This document shows, piece after piece, positions 25,690 through 35,352 of a stretch of DNA of 64,000 nt (the stretch's first letter is position 1; each line of letters begins with the position of its first letter). The stretch is from positions 1,178,001-1,242,000 of the forward strand of contig CBDDAA010000002.1 in NCBI GenBank assembly GCA_965224675.1, given 5' to 3'. The notes below the pieces were generated by a model. The model was not told the origin of the DNA. It searched no databases and saw only the letters and a list, made by a program, of their open reading frames with translations. This DNA is from UBA7957 sp965224675. GTDB taxonomy: Bacteria; Pseudomonadota; Gammaproteobacteria; Granulosicoccales; Granulosicoccaceae. Position numbers and translations under genes: made by a program.

Positions 25690-27102
25690 CTATGAACCCG
25701 CATGCTCATCCGGCAGTAGCTTCCCTGGATTCATAATACCATTTGGATCAAACACAGCTTTTATTGCCCGCATTATATCAATTTCCATCTGGCTCCTGGT
25801 GTAACTTAAATACGTGCGCTTTTGCAGCCCGACGCCATGCTCCGCCGAAATACTTCCCCCGAACGCCTGCACCATGGAAAATATCTCATCATTGACTTTT
25901 TCACAAGCATGTTTAAAGACTTCTATTTCCATTGTATCTGGCTTAAGCACATTCAAATGTAAATTACCATCACCTATATGACCATACCAAAGCACTGGAA
26001 ACTCGGGGTAATGCTCATTAACCAACGCTTCGATGTTGGCTATAAAATCAGGGATTTTAGCGACCTGCACACTCAGATCATTTTTATAGGGTGTAAACCT
26101 CGCTAGTGTTTCTGAAATATTTTCCCGTAATTTCCACAACCCGGCCGCTTGTTGCGTACTCTGTGCAAGCACGCCTTCCTGCACCCAGTGGTTTTGCTGA
26201 CAGGTTTCAAATAAAGTCAGTGCGGTGTTGATATCCAAATCACAATGCGCATCAAACTCCAATAATGCATAGTATGTACTGCTTGTTTCCAACGGTGATT
26301 TACGTCCAAGACGTGCAAGCACCCGCTGCATTGCATTGTCACAAAAAAATTCAAAGGCCGTAAGCGACAATGATGAGCGAAATAAACTAAGGACATTCAT
26401 CAGATCAGTAATACTGTCCACACTGAGCAGCATCACTTGTAAATTCCTGGGTGCATCGATTAAACGCATCTGTGCTTTTACAATAAACCCAAGGGTTCCT
26501 TCAGAACCGATAAATAAATGCCGTAAATCATAGCCGGTGGCATTTTTTATCAAACCACGATTGAGCGTTAGAAGTTCACCACGTCCAGTAATAACCGTTA
26601 AACCCGCAACCTGATCACGGGTCAATCCATATCGAATGACTTTTATACCACCTGCATTGGTTGCGATATTTCCACCTATTTGGCTGGAACCACTGGAAGC
26701 AAAATCAACCGGGTAGAGCATTCCCCGCTCTGTTGCAAATAATTGCAAATCATGTGTAACAACACCTGCTTCACATTCAACCAGTCGATCACGCTCGTTA
26801 TATGAACCTATTTGATTCATATAATTAAAACTAACAACCACTTCGCCATTATTCGCAGTCGCGCCAGCACTCAAACCAGTACGGCCTCCCGATGGCACCA
26901 AAGCGACCTTATATTCGTTGGCAAATTGCAACAAGGATTGTAATTGTTTAACTTTTCTAGGAAAAACAATTGCATAAGGCATCGGAGAATAAAATTTATT
27001 ATGATCCTGAGCCAAATCATTTGCTTCTACCTGATCCCCACTTATCGTGTCTTTTCCAAATATTTCACGCAAGCGAATGATTACAAATTTTCTCAAATGC
27101 AC
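25690..27102 (-). CDS. FAD-linked D-2-hydroxyacid (probably D-2-hydroxyglutarate) dehydrogenase
   Basis: This 470-residue GlcD-like flavoprotein has the FAD_binding_4 domain (about 40-220: VPSGGRTGLSAGA, SSGSSQIGGNIATNAGG, HLFIGSEGTLG) and FAD-oxidase C domain (about 230-465). The C-terminal domain ends with HIGDGNLHLNVL, SISAEHGVGLQKR and FDPNGIMNPGKLLP. The HxxDxN metal motif suits D-lactate or D-2-hydroxyglutarate oxidation. No neighbour (such as serA) decides the substrate. It is convergent with alaX and divergent from the GGDEF-EAL gene. Confidence 0.9.
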   Translation of the reverse strand: MHLRKFVIIRLREIFGKDTISGDQVEANDLAQDHNKFYSPMPYAIVFPRKVKQLQSLLQFANEYKVALVPSGGRTGLSAGATANNGEVVVSFNYMNQIGSYNERDRLVECEAGVVTHDLQLFATERGMLYPVDFASSGSSQIGGNIATNAGGIKVIRYGLTRDQVAGLTVITGRGELLTLNRGLIKNATGYDLRHLFIGSEGTLGFIVKAQMRLIDAPRNLQVMLLSVDSITDLMNVLSLFRSSLSLTAFEFFCDNAMQRVLARLGRKSPLETSSTYYALLEFDAHCDLDINTALTLFETCQQNHWVQEGVLAQSTQQAAGLWKLRENISETLARFTPYKNDLSVQVAKIPDFIANIEALVNEHYPEFPVLWYGHIGDGNLHLNVLKPDTMEIEVFKHACEKVNDEIFSMVQAFGGSISAEHGVGLQKRTYLSYTRSQMEIDIMRAIKAVFDPNGIMNPGKLLPDEHAGS

Positions 27103-27314
27103 CTTAAGGCAGCCTCATTATTATTAATTTCTGCAAGAATGCTGTATGCTTTTTTTCTTTTTCTATCGTATAGTTACGTAACATATTAATAATTTACTTC
27201 ATAACTCAGCTATAGTTACTGAGTTGATTAATAAAATGTGGCCTTAGCATTGCGTCTGGGTATAAATTATCCGGCATTTGGGCACCTTGAATTCACAGTA
27301 TACCTGACACACGA

Positions 27315-29759
27315 ATGACGGACTTTATAGATAACGCTAACCTTGCAAACAGTTGTGGCTCAAATACAACAATTTCACACGCAAGCGCTCTGTCAGATAA
27401 GACTGAAAGGCGGCTAAAGCCTCACAGTTGGCCAGAATTACTGGGTTTGTTATTAATTGCAGGCATTGCCATATTCGTTATATTTTCAATTGAAAAAATA
27501 GCGGTTGATTTATCATCCTCTGCACAACCCTCCCATGCTCAGGCAAGTATTCAACTTGAACGCTTGCAACTGCGGCTTGAATCTGTGCAAAGGATTATGC
27601 ACCTGGGGCAAGCTAACTCACAAGAAAGCACGTTAAAAGTCGCCCACCACGAAGTTAAAACAATCCAGAATCAGTTGGAAGACTTGCTACCTCAACAATA
27701 CATCAATGCAAAAGTTTCTGGAATCAATCGCCCCCTACTGAATCTGCGACAGAAAATCGAGGTTGAACTCAACCAGATTGAAAGTCTGCTGCGTACAGGT
27801 GCAACTGGATTTTCCCAAGATTCAGCTGCTGTATTACGCATCATCATGCGTAAATTAAATAACCTGCTTGAATTAACACAAAACACGATCCGCAGTACCG
27901 CTCTTGCTCAATCGGCCAGCGCCCAGGTTCAATCGAAACTGCTGAGAGATTTCAGCGATTACAGCCGATTGTTTTTGACAATTTTTGGGCTATTTGCTGC
28001 AGGACTTCTGGGTCTGGCGCTTTATCAACGCCAGCTTTTCTTTAGCCAGCTCAATGCAAATCAACGCGTTGATATGCAAACCCGCAAGCTACACGATACC
28101 GTAGAGGGCTTCTCCTCTGCCTGCGCACTTTTTGATGAACATCAAAATCTACATACCTGCAATAGTGAGTTTCAAAAGCTTCTGCCCGAAGAAACCAGGC
28201 AATCCAACCAAGCACTTAATATAAATTCGGTATTAAGCATACTCAAAACGGGTCTAATTGAGTCGCATACACCACTATCTCTGCCTTTGCCGCTAATTAA
28301 AAAAATCTCTTTAAAACAAATCGAGAAAAAACATGAGCTGATTGATTATCAAGGACGAAATTTACTCATCTTGGAGCGCCCTACCCGAGACGGTGGATTA
28401 ATGTGTATTTACCAAGATGTAAGTTATATCCATCACACAGAATCGCGCCTAAAATATCTGGACAATCACGATAAACTTACCCAACTCCCCAATCGAAACC
28501 GTTTTCTTGAGCACCTTAGCACAACCATTGCTGCGGTTCAGGGGGGGAAAATTGATGTTGCTGTGGCAATTTTTGATATACACAACTTCCGGGAAATAAA
28601 TGATACCTACGGGCACACCATGGGTGACAGGGTTCTTCAGCAAATTGCCAGCACAATTCAGAGTAGCGAAATTCCCAATATATATACCGCACGCATTGGA
28701 GGTGACGAATTTGCCTCAATATTCACCGGGATAAAGTCACCAGCGAAGATTGAAAGGCAGACGGGTCAGATTCTGAAAAAACTTCGCCATGGATTTACTC
28801 TTGACAATATCGAAATCCCTATCCAGGTGAGTATAGGCATAGCTTTTTATCCCAATCATGGAAAAACCGTTACCGGACTTGTAAATAATGCAGATGCAGC
28901 CAGTGTCCATGCAAGAACCAACGCATTTGTTGGCCCAGGTATTTACAATAACAAGCTCAAACACAAAACCGAACGCCGTAGACTGATTGAACGACAGATG
29001 CATCATGCTATTGAAATGGATGAACTGCGTGTACAATACCAACCACAAATAGATGTTCGTTCTGGTCTTACCACAGGCATGGAAGCGTTATTACGCTGGA
29101 ACAACAGTAAACTAGGTGAAATCAGCCCCGCAGAATTCATCCCCTTGGCAGAAGATAATGGCTTAATAATAGAACTCGGCGAATGGGTGTTAAAACGCTC
29201 AATAAGCGACTACCAACAGCTGGCGCGTTACGGCATGTCGCCTGGTATTTTGGCAATCAACTTATCTCGTCGTCAATTCAAAAGCCGCAATATCACAACA
29301 ACCTTAGAACAGGCTATTGCCAAGGCTGGCCTGACACCCAAACAACTCACTTTGGAAATTACTGAAACTGCAATCATGGATGACACAGTACGAACAACAC
29401 AAATATTAAATGAATTGAAGGAAATGGGCGTTAGCTTGTCAATCGATGATTTTGGTGTCGGCTATTCCTCTTTTGCGGCCTTGAGAGAATTTCCAATTGA
29501 CGAGGTAAAGATCGATCGTTTGTTTGTAGCCGATGTTGTCAACGACAATAGCAGCCAGGAAATCATCCGGGCAATTATTGATGTTGCACATGCGCTTAAG
29601 GCCGAGGTTGTTGCTGAAGGTATAGAAAACAGGAAGCAGTTTGAAATGGTGAAATATTTAGGCTGCCATCGCGCGCAAGGATTCTTTCTATGCGAGCCGA
29701 TGGAAGCCACCACATTCCCCGATGTTTGTCTCGGAGGAAAATCCATTCCCAATACCTGA
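27315..29759 (+). CDS. Membrane GGDEF-EAL protein (cyclic-di-GMP turnover)
   Basis: The 814-residue protein has two membrane helices (about 38-62 and 216-240) bracketing a periplasmic helical sensor region. A degenerate PAS-like segment (about 255-375), a GGDEF domain with intact RIGGDEF at about 462-466 and an EAL domain with MEALLRW near residue 590 follow. The EAL metal/catalytic segments NLSRRQF, EITETAIMDD, SIDDFGVGYSS, KIDR and VVAEGIE are all present. No RxxD inhibitory site precedes GGDEF. Both cyclase and phosphodiesterase activities are possible; which dominates cannot be read from sequence. Confidence 0.95.
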   Translation: MTDFIDNANLANSCGSNTTISHASALSDKTERRLKPHSWPELLGLLLIAGIAIFVIFSIEKIAVDLSSSAQPSHAQASIQLERLQLRLESVQRIMHLGQANSQESTLKVAHHEVKTIQNQLEDLLPQQYINAKVSGINRPLLNLRQKIEVELNQIESLLRTGATGFSQDSAAVLRIIMRKLNNLLELTQNTIRSTALAQSASAQVQSKLLRDFSDYSRLFLTIFGLFAAGLLGLALYQRQLFFSQLNANQRVDMQTRKLHDTVEGFSSACALFDEHQNLHTCNSEFQKLLPEETRQSNQALNINSVLSILKTGLIESHTPLSLPLPLIKKISLKQIEKKHELIDYQGRNLLILERPTRDGGLMCIYQDVSYIHHTESRLKYLDNHDKLTQLPNRNRFLEHLSTTIAAVQGGKIDVAVAIFDIHNFREINDTYGHTMGDRVLQQIASTIQSSEIPNIYTARIGGDEFASIFTGIKSPAKIERQTGQILKKLRHGFTLDNIEIPIQVSIGIAFYPNHGKTVTGLVNNADAASVHARTNAFVGPGIYNNKLKHKTERRRLIERQMHHAIEMDELRVQYQPQIDVRSGLTTGMEALLRWNNSKLGEISPAEFIPLAEDNGLIIELGEWVLKRSISDYQQLARYGMSPGILAINLSRRQFKSRNITTTLEQAIAKAGLTPKQLTLEITETAIMDDTVRTTQILNELKEMGVSLSIDDFGVGYSSFAALREFPIDEVKIDRLFVADVVNDNSSQEIIRAIIDVAHALKAEVVAEGIENRKQFEMVKYLGCHRAQGFFLCEPMEATTFPDVCLGGKSIPNT

Positions 29760-29837
29760 TATCTTAACCCTTATGGCCGTATACATTAACATTGGCAGCC
29801 TGTTGAAAAATTCACAGCCGCAAAATCGCCATAAAAT

Positions 29838-30905
29838 CTACAGATCCAAACTAAGCTGACGGGCGTCACTATTAGCCACCAGTGAAGACACTGCAACACC
29901 TAATAACCTGACCGGCCGCTTACCTGCCTCGGTGCGTGCCAATAACCACGGGAAGCAGGCAAGCAATTCTTCGATACACTCAAAACCCGGCTTACTTGAA
30001 TAACTTCGTGTAACTTGTACAAAGTCAGCATATTTTACCTTTATGGTCAGCGTCCGTGCACAAAGGTTCTGTTGCTGTAAATGTGCGACAACAGATTGAG
30101 CCTGATTTTCCAATGTATCGAGCATGGTCCGAATATCAGTTACATCCCTTTCGAAAGTCGTCTCCGAGCCAATTGATTTTCGCTCGCGAGCATTCTCCAC
30201 TGGCCTCTGGTCGATGCCACGTGCAATGTCATAATAGTATTGTGCGGAACGGCCAAAATGGTTTTTAAGTTCAGCGAGACTAAGTCGTTTTAAGTTTGCA
30301 CCTTTAACCACACCTAGTTCCAGCATTTTCCTTTCTGTAACGGGTCCGATTCCATAAAACTTCCCGATTGGCAGATCGGCTACAAATGCCTCACCCTGAC
30401 CGGGAAGAATAATAGTTAATCCATCGGGCTTATCAATGTCGGACGCAATTTTCGCTAAAAATTTATTATAAGCAACGCCAGCCGAAGCGGTTAGATCCGT
30501 ATCGGATTTTATTAATTTTTTTATCTCTCGGGCCATCAAAATAGCGGACCCATCGAGACATCGGCTTTGTGATACATCCAGATAGGCTTCATCCAGAGAG
30601 AGCGGTTCAATCAGATGTGTAAATTGAGTGAAAACCTTACGAATTTGCTTTGAAACATCTCGATATACTTCAAACCGGGGGCGTACAAAAACCGTCTCCG
30701 GGCACAACCGCCATGCATGTGAGCTTGGCATCGCAGAATGAATACCGAAGGTGCGTGCTTCATAACTACAAGCTGCGACTACACCTCTGCTATCGGGAGA
30801 ACCGCCAACGACCACCGGACGATTTCTTAGTGCCGGATTATCGCGTTGCTCCACTGACGCGTAAAAAGCATCCATATCGATATGTATTATTTTTCGTGAA
30901 ATCAT
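29838..30905 (-). CDS. dinB: DNA polymerase IV (Y family)
   Basis: The 355-residue protein opens RKIIHIDMDAFYASVEQRDNP with the first metal Asp at residue 10. SLDEAYLDV supplies the second acidic pair near 105. The palm, fingers, thumb and little-finger regions are full length. The C-terminus lacks an obvious long beta-clamp peptide, but QLSLDL at the end matches the clamp-binding pentapeptide type. It is a translesion, error-prone polymerase. It is monocistronic as far as visible; I did not find a clear LexA box upstream. Confidence 0.97.
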   Translation of the reverse strand: MISRKIIHIDMDAFYASVEQRDNPALRNRPVVVGGSPDSRGVVAACSYEARTFGIHSAMPSSHAWRLCPETVFVRPRFEVYRDVSKQIRKVFTQFTHLIEPLSLDEAYLDVSQSRCLDGSAILMAREIKKLIKSDTDLTASAGVAYNKFLAKIASDIDKPDGLTIILPGQGEAFVADLPIGKFYGIGPVTERKMLELGVVKGANLKRLSLAELKNHFGRSAQYYYDIARGIDQRPVENARERKSIGSETTFERDVTDIRTMLDTLENQAQSVVAHLQQQNLCARTLTIKVKYADFVQVTRSYSSKPGFECIEELLACFPWLLARTEAGKRPVRLLGVAVSSLVANSDARQLSLDL

Positions 30906-31261
30906 CGTTAATCATCTTACAAAAAAATGACACCCAAATGCAGACCTGAGAAAAGATATCTATTACAATATGGCTCGTCAATGATCACGCTTAAGATCAC
31001 TGACACCCATGTAGATACGAAGTACGGTATATTGTTTTGCACAACACATCAGTGCTTTTCCTTCAGGGCAAAAACGAATACCCATTCTTGATAGAATCCT
31101 TACGGCGGAACAATAGAAACCGTAGCTTCTCCCTATTCTAAATAGTGGGTACAATCGACCTCTGTGTAATCGGGCACTTGTGCTGGGTATCACTGAGAAT
31201 TCACTCAATCAGATGCTGTATTTTTATCATCTGAAAAAGAACAACATTTTGGAGATACTCC
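30906..31261. other. Divergent intergenic region between dinB and minC
   Basis: The 356 bases contain one minus-strand frame (30978-31208, 76 codons) of unlikely composition with no known domain, considered non-coding. The promoters of dinB and the min operon must be here. A GGAGAT ribosome site precedes the minC TTG. Confidence 0.5.
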
Positions 31262-32008
31262 TTGGCGGGAAATTCGGCAGTTGAGCTCAAGGGCGGAATG
31301 TATACTTTGCTGTCACTCCAGATTCACAGTGTCGAGCAAGATGCAATATCACTGGCCTTAAAAAACAAGGTTCAGCAGGCACCTGGATTTTTTACCGATA
31401 CACCCATTGTTCTGGACCTTTCACCGATCGAGCAATCAGAAGATCTCGACACCGTGCAGCTGCTTAAAACAGTTGCCGAATATAAACTGATTGCTATTGC
31501 CGCCCGGGTTAGCGACAAACAATCGCCGGCTGCAAGATCAATCTCTCTTCCAGTACTGGACGCTGGACTCAGTAAAAGTGTGCCCAATCCAAAAGTGGAT
31601 GAAGTGGGCAGCGTTGAAAACGCAATAGCTGAAGAAAATGGTTTGCCACTAAAACCCGGGGTTGTGGATGTTCCTGCCTCAGGCCCTACAATCATCACCC
31701 GTCCAGTGCGTTCGGGTCAACAAATTTACGCATCGGGTGGAGAATTAGTTGTTCTGGCACAAGCGGGAGCGGGGGCGGAGTTGATCGCCGACAGCAACAT
31801 ACATGTATACGGCCCATTACGTGGTCGGGCTTTGTGCGGTGTTACAGGCTCTACCGATGCACGTATTTTTTGTCGATCATTGGAAGCGGAGCTGGTTTCA
31901 GTTGCAGGTATCTATAAACCTCTTGAAGAAATTCCACCTGAGCTGAAAGGCAAACCCGCACAAATTTGGCTGGATGGCGATGAACTCAAAATAGAGTCGA
32001 TGAATTAA
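31262..32008 (+). CDS. minC: MinC, septum-site inhibitor
   Basis: The 248-residue protein starts at TTG 31262, placed by a GGAG site 7 bases upstream and by the alignment of AVELKGGMYTLLSLQI with other MinC N-termini. The N-terminal domain (1-105) inhibits FtsZ. The C-terminal beta-helix (about 145-245) has RPVRSGQQIYASGGELVVLA, GAELIADSNIHVYG and RGRALCG, which bind MinD and dimerise. It is first in the minCDE operon. Confidence 0.96.
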   Translation: MAGNSAVELKGGMYTLLSLQIHSVEQDAISLALKNKVQQAPGFFTDTPIVLDLSPIEQSEDLDTVQLLKTVAEYKLIAIAARVSDKQSPAARSISLPVLDAGLSKSVPNPKVDEVGSVENAIAEENGLPLKPGVVDVPASGPTIITRPVRSGQQIYASGGELVVLAQAGAGAELIADSNIHVYGPLRGRALCGVTGSTDARIFCRSLEAELVSVAGIYKPLEEIPPELKGKPAQIWLDGDELKIESMN

Positions 32009-32085
32009 GGAATGCGACCAGCTTTTTCACCGAAAGGAGGCATGAACGGGTAAACATATTATGAAAAAATATTCGGGAGTTAAGA

Positions 32086-32895
32086 TTGACTAAGATAATC
32101 GTTGTTACCTCTGGCAAAGGCGGTGTTGGCAAAACCACGACCAGTGCATCCATTGCTACCGGGCTGGCTCAAAAAGGCTTTAAAACCTGTGTTATTGATT
32201 TTGATGTTGGCCTAAGGAACCTCGACCTCATTATGGGTTGCGAACGCCGGGTTGTTTATGACCTGGTCAATCTGGTCAATCAGGAGGCCAGCCTTCAACA
32301 GACGTTAATAAAAGATAAACGCACCGAAAACCTTTATATTCTTCCTGCTTCACAAACACGTGATAAAGATGCTTTAACCATAGAGGGTGTGGCACGTGTT
32401 ATACATAAACTGAAACAGAATAAGTTTGATTATATCATCTGTGATTCACCTGCCGGCATAGAAAAAGGCGCCAAGATGGCACTCTATTTTGCCGATGAAG
32501 CGATTATCACTACCAATCCTGAAGTTTCGTCGGTTAGAGATTCTGACCGAATACTGGGTATCTTGCAGAGTGAATCAAGACGAGCAAAAATGGATGAAGA
32601 CCCTGTTATAGAGCACTTACTTATAACACGCTATAATCCAAATCGAGTCGAGGACGGGCAAATGCTGAACGTCGATGACATCGTCGATCTATTGGCTATA
32701 CCCTTATTGGGGATAATCCCGGAATCTGACTCTGTACTGGAAGCGTCTAATGCCGGACGCCCGGTTATATTGGATGAGAGCAGTAAGGCGGGAGACGCCT
32801 ATAAAGACGCCATTGCCCGTTTATTGGGTGAGGAGCGTGAACACAGATTTATGGAAGCAGAAAAAAGAGGCTTCCTCAAGCGATTATTCGGGTAA
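32086..32895 (+). CDS. minD: MinD, membrane-associated ATPase
   Basis: The 269-residue ParA-type ATPase starts at TTG 32086 (TKIIVVTSGKGGVGKTT), with a CGGGAG ribosome site. It has the deviant Walker A KGGVGKTT and switch DFDVGLRNLD. The C-terminal amphipathic helix (MEAEKRGFLKRLFG) anchors it to the membrane. It oscillates with MinE and recruits MinC to the poles. It lies 77 bases after minC and 3 before minE. Confidence 0.98.
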   Translation: MTKIIVVTSGKGGVGKTTTSASIATGLAQKGFKTCVIDFDVGLRNLDLIMGCERRVVYDLVNLVNQEASLQQTLIKDKRTENLYILPASQTRDKDALTIEGVARVIHKLKQNKFDYIICDSPAGIEKGAKMALYFADEAIITTNPEVSSVRDSDRILGILQSESRRAKMDEDPVIEHLLITRYNPNRVEDGQMLNVDDIVDLLAIPLLGIIPESDSVLEASNAGRPVILDESSKAGDAYKDAIARLLGEEREHRFMEAEKRGFLKRLFG

Positions 32896-32898
32896 ATT

Positions 32899-33165
32899 AT
32901 GGGCATTCTAAGTATTTTTAGAAGTAAAGTATCGAGCGCGTCTATTGCAAAAGAACGATTGCAACTCGTTATTGCACATGAGCGGACAAACCGCGCAGGA
33001 CCGGCGTATTTGCCTATGATGAAACAAGATATTATCAACGTTATCAGAAAGTATGTCCCCATTAAAGAAGACGAGGTGAATGTTAATATGGAGCAGGATG
33101 GAAACTTTGACGTACTCGAATTAAATATAACACTTGCTCAGGATTCGAGTACAAAACCAATTTAA
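32899..33165 (+). CDS. minE: MinE, topological specificity factor
   Basis: The 88-residue protein has an N-terminal membrane-targeting/MinD-binding helix (MGILSIFRSKVSSASIAKERLQLVIAHER, positions 1-29). The C-terminal dimerisation domain contains MKQDIINVIRKYVPI. It stimulates MinD ATPase to drive pole-to-pole oscillation. Last gene of minCDE. Confidence 0.97.
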   Translation: MGILSIFRSKVSSASIAKERLQLVIAHERTNRAGPAYLPMMKQDIINVIRKYVPIKEDEVNVNMEQDGNFDVLELNITLAQDSSTKPI

Positions 33166-33728
33166 CAATTCAGGCGCCTTTAAGGCATAAACCTCCAGGT
33201 TATCAAGTGCAGATAAAAAACACACTAAGAATAATATAGTTCGCCGTGTATTTGGTGAAGCTTGATCAGGCGCTAAAACTGGTAATTCTAAAATAATTAA
33301 ATCCAATTTGAAAAACACTGAGATGGTGTTAATCGAATTCTACTCTGGATTTGTGTCAAAAAAACTACAATTTTAATTTAAACCTCAGCAGTCTAAAAAA
33401 ACAGCCTTCATATTGCCATATTTGGTTCAGGCTAAATATCATGTCTAAGCAGTAATATTTTTGAGCTGAGTTTATTTAAAAATTTCCAGAAATTACACTC
33501 CATGAAATTTGACAATTAAACTATTTATTTTCAATAAGTTAAATGAATAATAAATATTAACAACTCATTAAGACAAACAATTGACACTATAAAATTAAAC
33601 CTTCACCTAATTGTTTACATATTTATTGTTGCAAAAAACACACAGCATGACTAGAGTTAGCTCCATAGCGAGACGCTGTTTTGCGTATCCACAACAAACT
33701 GTACTCTACCTCAGGAAAGGTGTAACAC
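33166..33728. other. AT-rich region between minE and the porin
   Basis: These 563 bases have no credible gene and are strikingly AT-rich, particularly 33340-33620. A TTGACA at 33581 is a candidate -35, but no well-spaced -10 was found. The segment probably carries the porin promoter and a long leader. The ribosome site AGGAAAGGTG lies just before the porin ATG. Confidence 0.5.
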
Positions 33729-34676
33729 ATGAAATTAAAACAAACTCTTATCGCAACAGCAGTTGCTGCAGCAGTACTCGCTCCAGCGGCGGCTATGGCA
33801 GAAGCAAGCATGTATGGAAGTGCTCGAGCATCTCTTACTATTGTGGATGACGGCGACGATACTTCAACTGAAGTCAAAAATCACAGCTCTCGTTGGGGCT
33901 TTAAAGGCAGTGAAGATATTGGTAATGGCTTGACAGCTTTTGGTCACTATGAAATGGGCCTCTCCACTGCCAAAGGTACTTTTGGCGCTGGTTCACAGAC
34001 TAATCGCCTAGCATACATTGGTGCCAAAGGTGGTTTTGGAGAGTTGCGCATTGGTACTCAGTGGGGTGCTTACTACTCAATGGTGGGTGGCACAACTGAC
34101 CAATTCAATGCAGTTGGTGCTGATCATATTCGTGGTACCTTCCGCCTACCCAATGCACTGGGTTATGTTGGCTCATTTGGTCCAGCCAAGGTAATGGCAA
34201 CATTTGTTATGAAGAATGATGATGCTGCTGACGAGGATAACATTGATCGCATTCAATTAGGTGCAAAATTTAACGCAGGCCCCGTTGCTATTGGTATAGG
34301 TGTTGACAGCCTTTCTGATTTTGAAGCTGGCGGAGAGTCTGGAAATGCAGTGGGTATAGGTGCTACTTATGCAGCAGGTGGTATGACATTTGCCGCCGCC
34401 TTTACCAATACTGATAAAGAACTCGTAGCAGGCGATGAAGCAGAAAAAATGATCGAAGTTTATGCTGCGTTCACTGTTGGTGACAGAGATACGATACGCG
34501 CATCTTATGGTCAGACTGACAATGGCGACAATACACCCAACTCAATTTCTTTAGGCTACAACAATCGTATTTCAGGTAGTACCCGACTTTGGGTTGAAGG
34601 CCAAATTGACAACGCTGATCAAAAAGGCGTTGACGATACCACAGAAATATCATTGGGATTCCGTCACGATTGGTAA
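33729..34676 (+). CDS. Gram-negative general porin
   Basis: The 315-residue outer-membrane porin has a signal peptide (MKLKQTLIATAVAAAVLAPAAAMA, cut near residue 24). The mature start EASMYGSARASLTIVDDG is typical of 16-strand trimeric porins of the Porin_4 type. Beta-strand alternation continues to the C-terminal ISLGFRHDW with a terminal aromatic residue for Bam recognition. Loop 3-like acidic segments are visible. It is likely an abundant, separately regulated gene with its own terminator. Confidence 0.93.
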   Translation: MKLKQTLIATAVAAAVLAPAAAMAEASMYGSARASLTIVDDGDDTSTEVKNHSSRWGFKGSEDIGNGLTAFGHYEMGLSTAKGTFGAGSQTNRLAYIGAKGGFGELRIGTQWGAYYSMVGGTTDQFNAVGADHIRGTFRLPNALGYVGSFGPAKVMATFVMKNDDAADEDNIDRIQLGAKFNAGPVAIGIGVDSLSDFEAGGESGNAVGIGATYAAGGMTFAAAFTNTDKELVAGDEAEKMIEVYAAFTVGDRDTIRASYGQTDNGDNTPNSISLGYNNRISGSTRLWVEGQIDNADQKGVDDTTEISLGFRHDW

Positions 34677-34703
34677 GGTAAAAACTAAAACACTGTAATT
34701 TTT

Positions 34704-34732
34704 AGGGCACCTTAACTTGGTGCCCTTTTTTT
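34704..34732 (+). terminator. Rho-independent terminator after the porin gene
   Basis: A perfect 8-bp stem AGGGCACC/GGTGCCCT (34704-34711 with 34719-34726) and a 7-base loop are followed by a run of seven T residues. It lies 28 bases after the porin stop codon. Confidence 0.9.
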
Positions 34733-34945
34733 GTCTTTTACTTATGCGTTTACAAACAAAGTCAGCATCAAAAGACCTGAAACAGTAAGCCACCTTCCGT
34801 GATCACCTATCTAACAAAACAAACGCACTGACCCATCCATAGCGGGTTTAGTCGGAGCAAGTATAAAACCACCAGACTCCCTTAGCGCTTGCAACTGCAC
34901 TCATTAAGCGTTAATTTTATGGTTTCGGGTCAGGAAAGGTTTATT

Positions 34946-35269
34946 GTGGAAATAGAAAATGTCATCAAGCAAAAACTCAGCAAAGAATTTGTTCCGCTGC
35001 ATCTGGATGTAATCAACGAAAGCCACCAGCACAATGTTCCTGCAGGCTCAGAGTCGCATTTTAAAGTTGTGATAGTATCTGATGCCTTCGAAGGGAAATT
35101 GTTACTGGCCAGACATCGCCTGGTAAACGCAGTACTTAGCACTGAACTAAACGGCCAGATTCATGCACTCGCCTTACACACGATGACCCAAGTTGAATGG
35201 CAGAGCAAACAAGGTAAGGTAAGCAAATCCCCACCCTGCCTGGGCGGTTCAAATGCAAAATCATCCTGA
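34946..35269 (+). CDS. bolA: BolA-family protein
   Basis: I prefer the GTG at 34946 (107 residues, MEIENVIKQKLSKEF) because AGGAAAGG stands 6 bases upstream and E. coli BolA starts at the same place. An ATG at 34919 and TTG at 34889 are alternatives. The core is unmistakable: HLDVINESHQHNVPAGSESHFKVVIVSDAFEG and HALALHTMTQVEW, with the long C-terminal SPPCLGG tail of true BolA. It works with monothiol glutaredoxins in Fe-S/iron handling and affects morphology. Confidence 0.95.
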   Translation: MEIENVIKQKLSKEFVPLHLDVINESHQHNVPAGSESHFKVVIVSDAFEGKLLLARHRLVNAVLSTELNGQIHALALHTMTQVEWQSKQGKVSKSPPCLGGSNAKSS

Positions 35270-35352
35270 TTGTGATAATTAACAGCACTGAGTACACGCT
35301 GTAATAATCAGGAAAGGTCTCTTTCACCTTTCCCTCAAAAGCAATCGTATGC

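Noticed and set aside
30978..31208. 76-codon minus-strand frame between dinB and minC
   Set aside because: No domain, no clear ribosome site, unusual composition; lies in a divergent promoter region.
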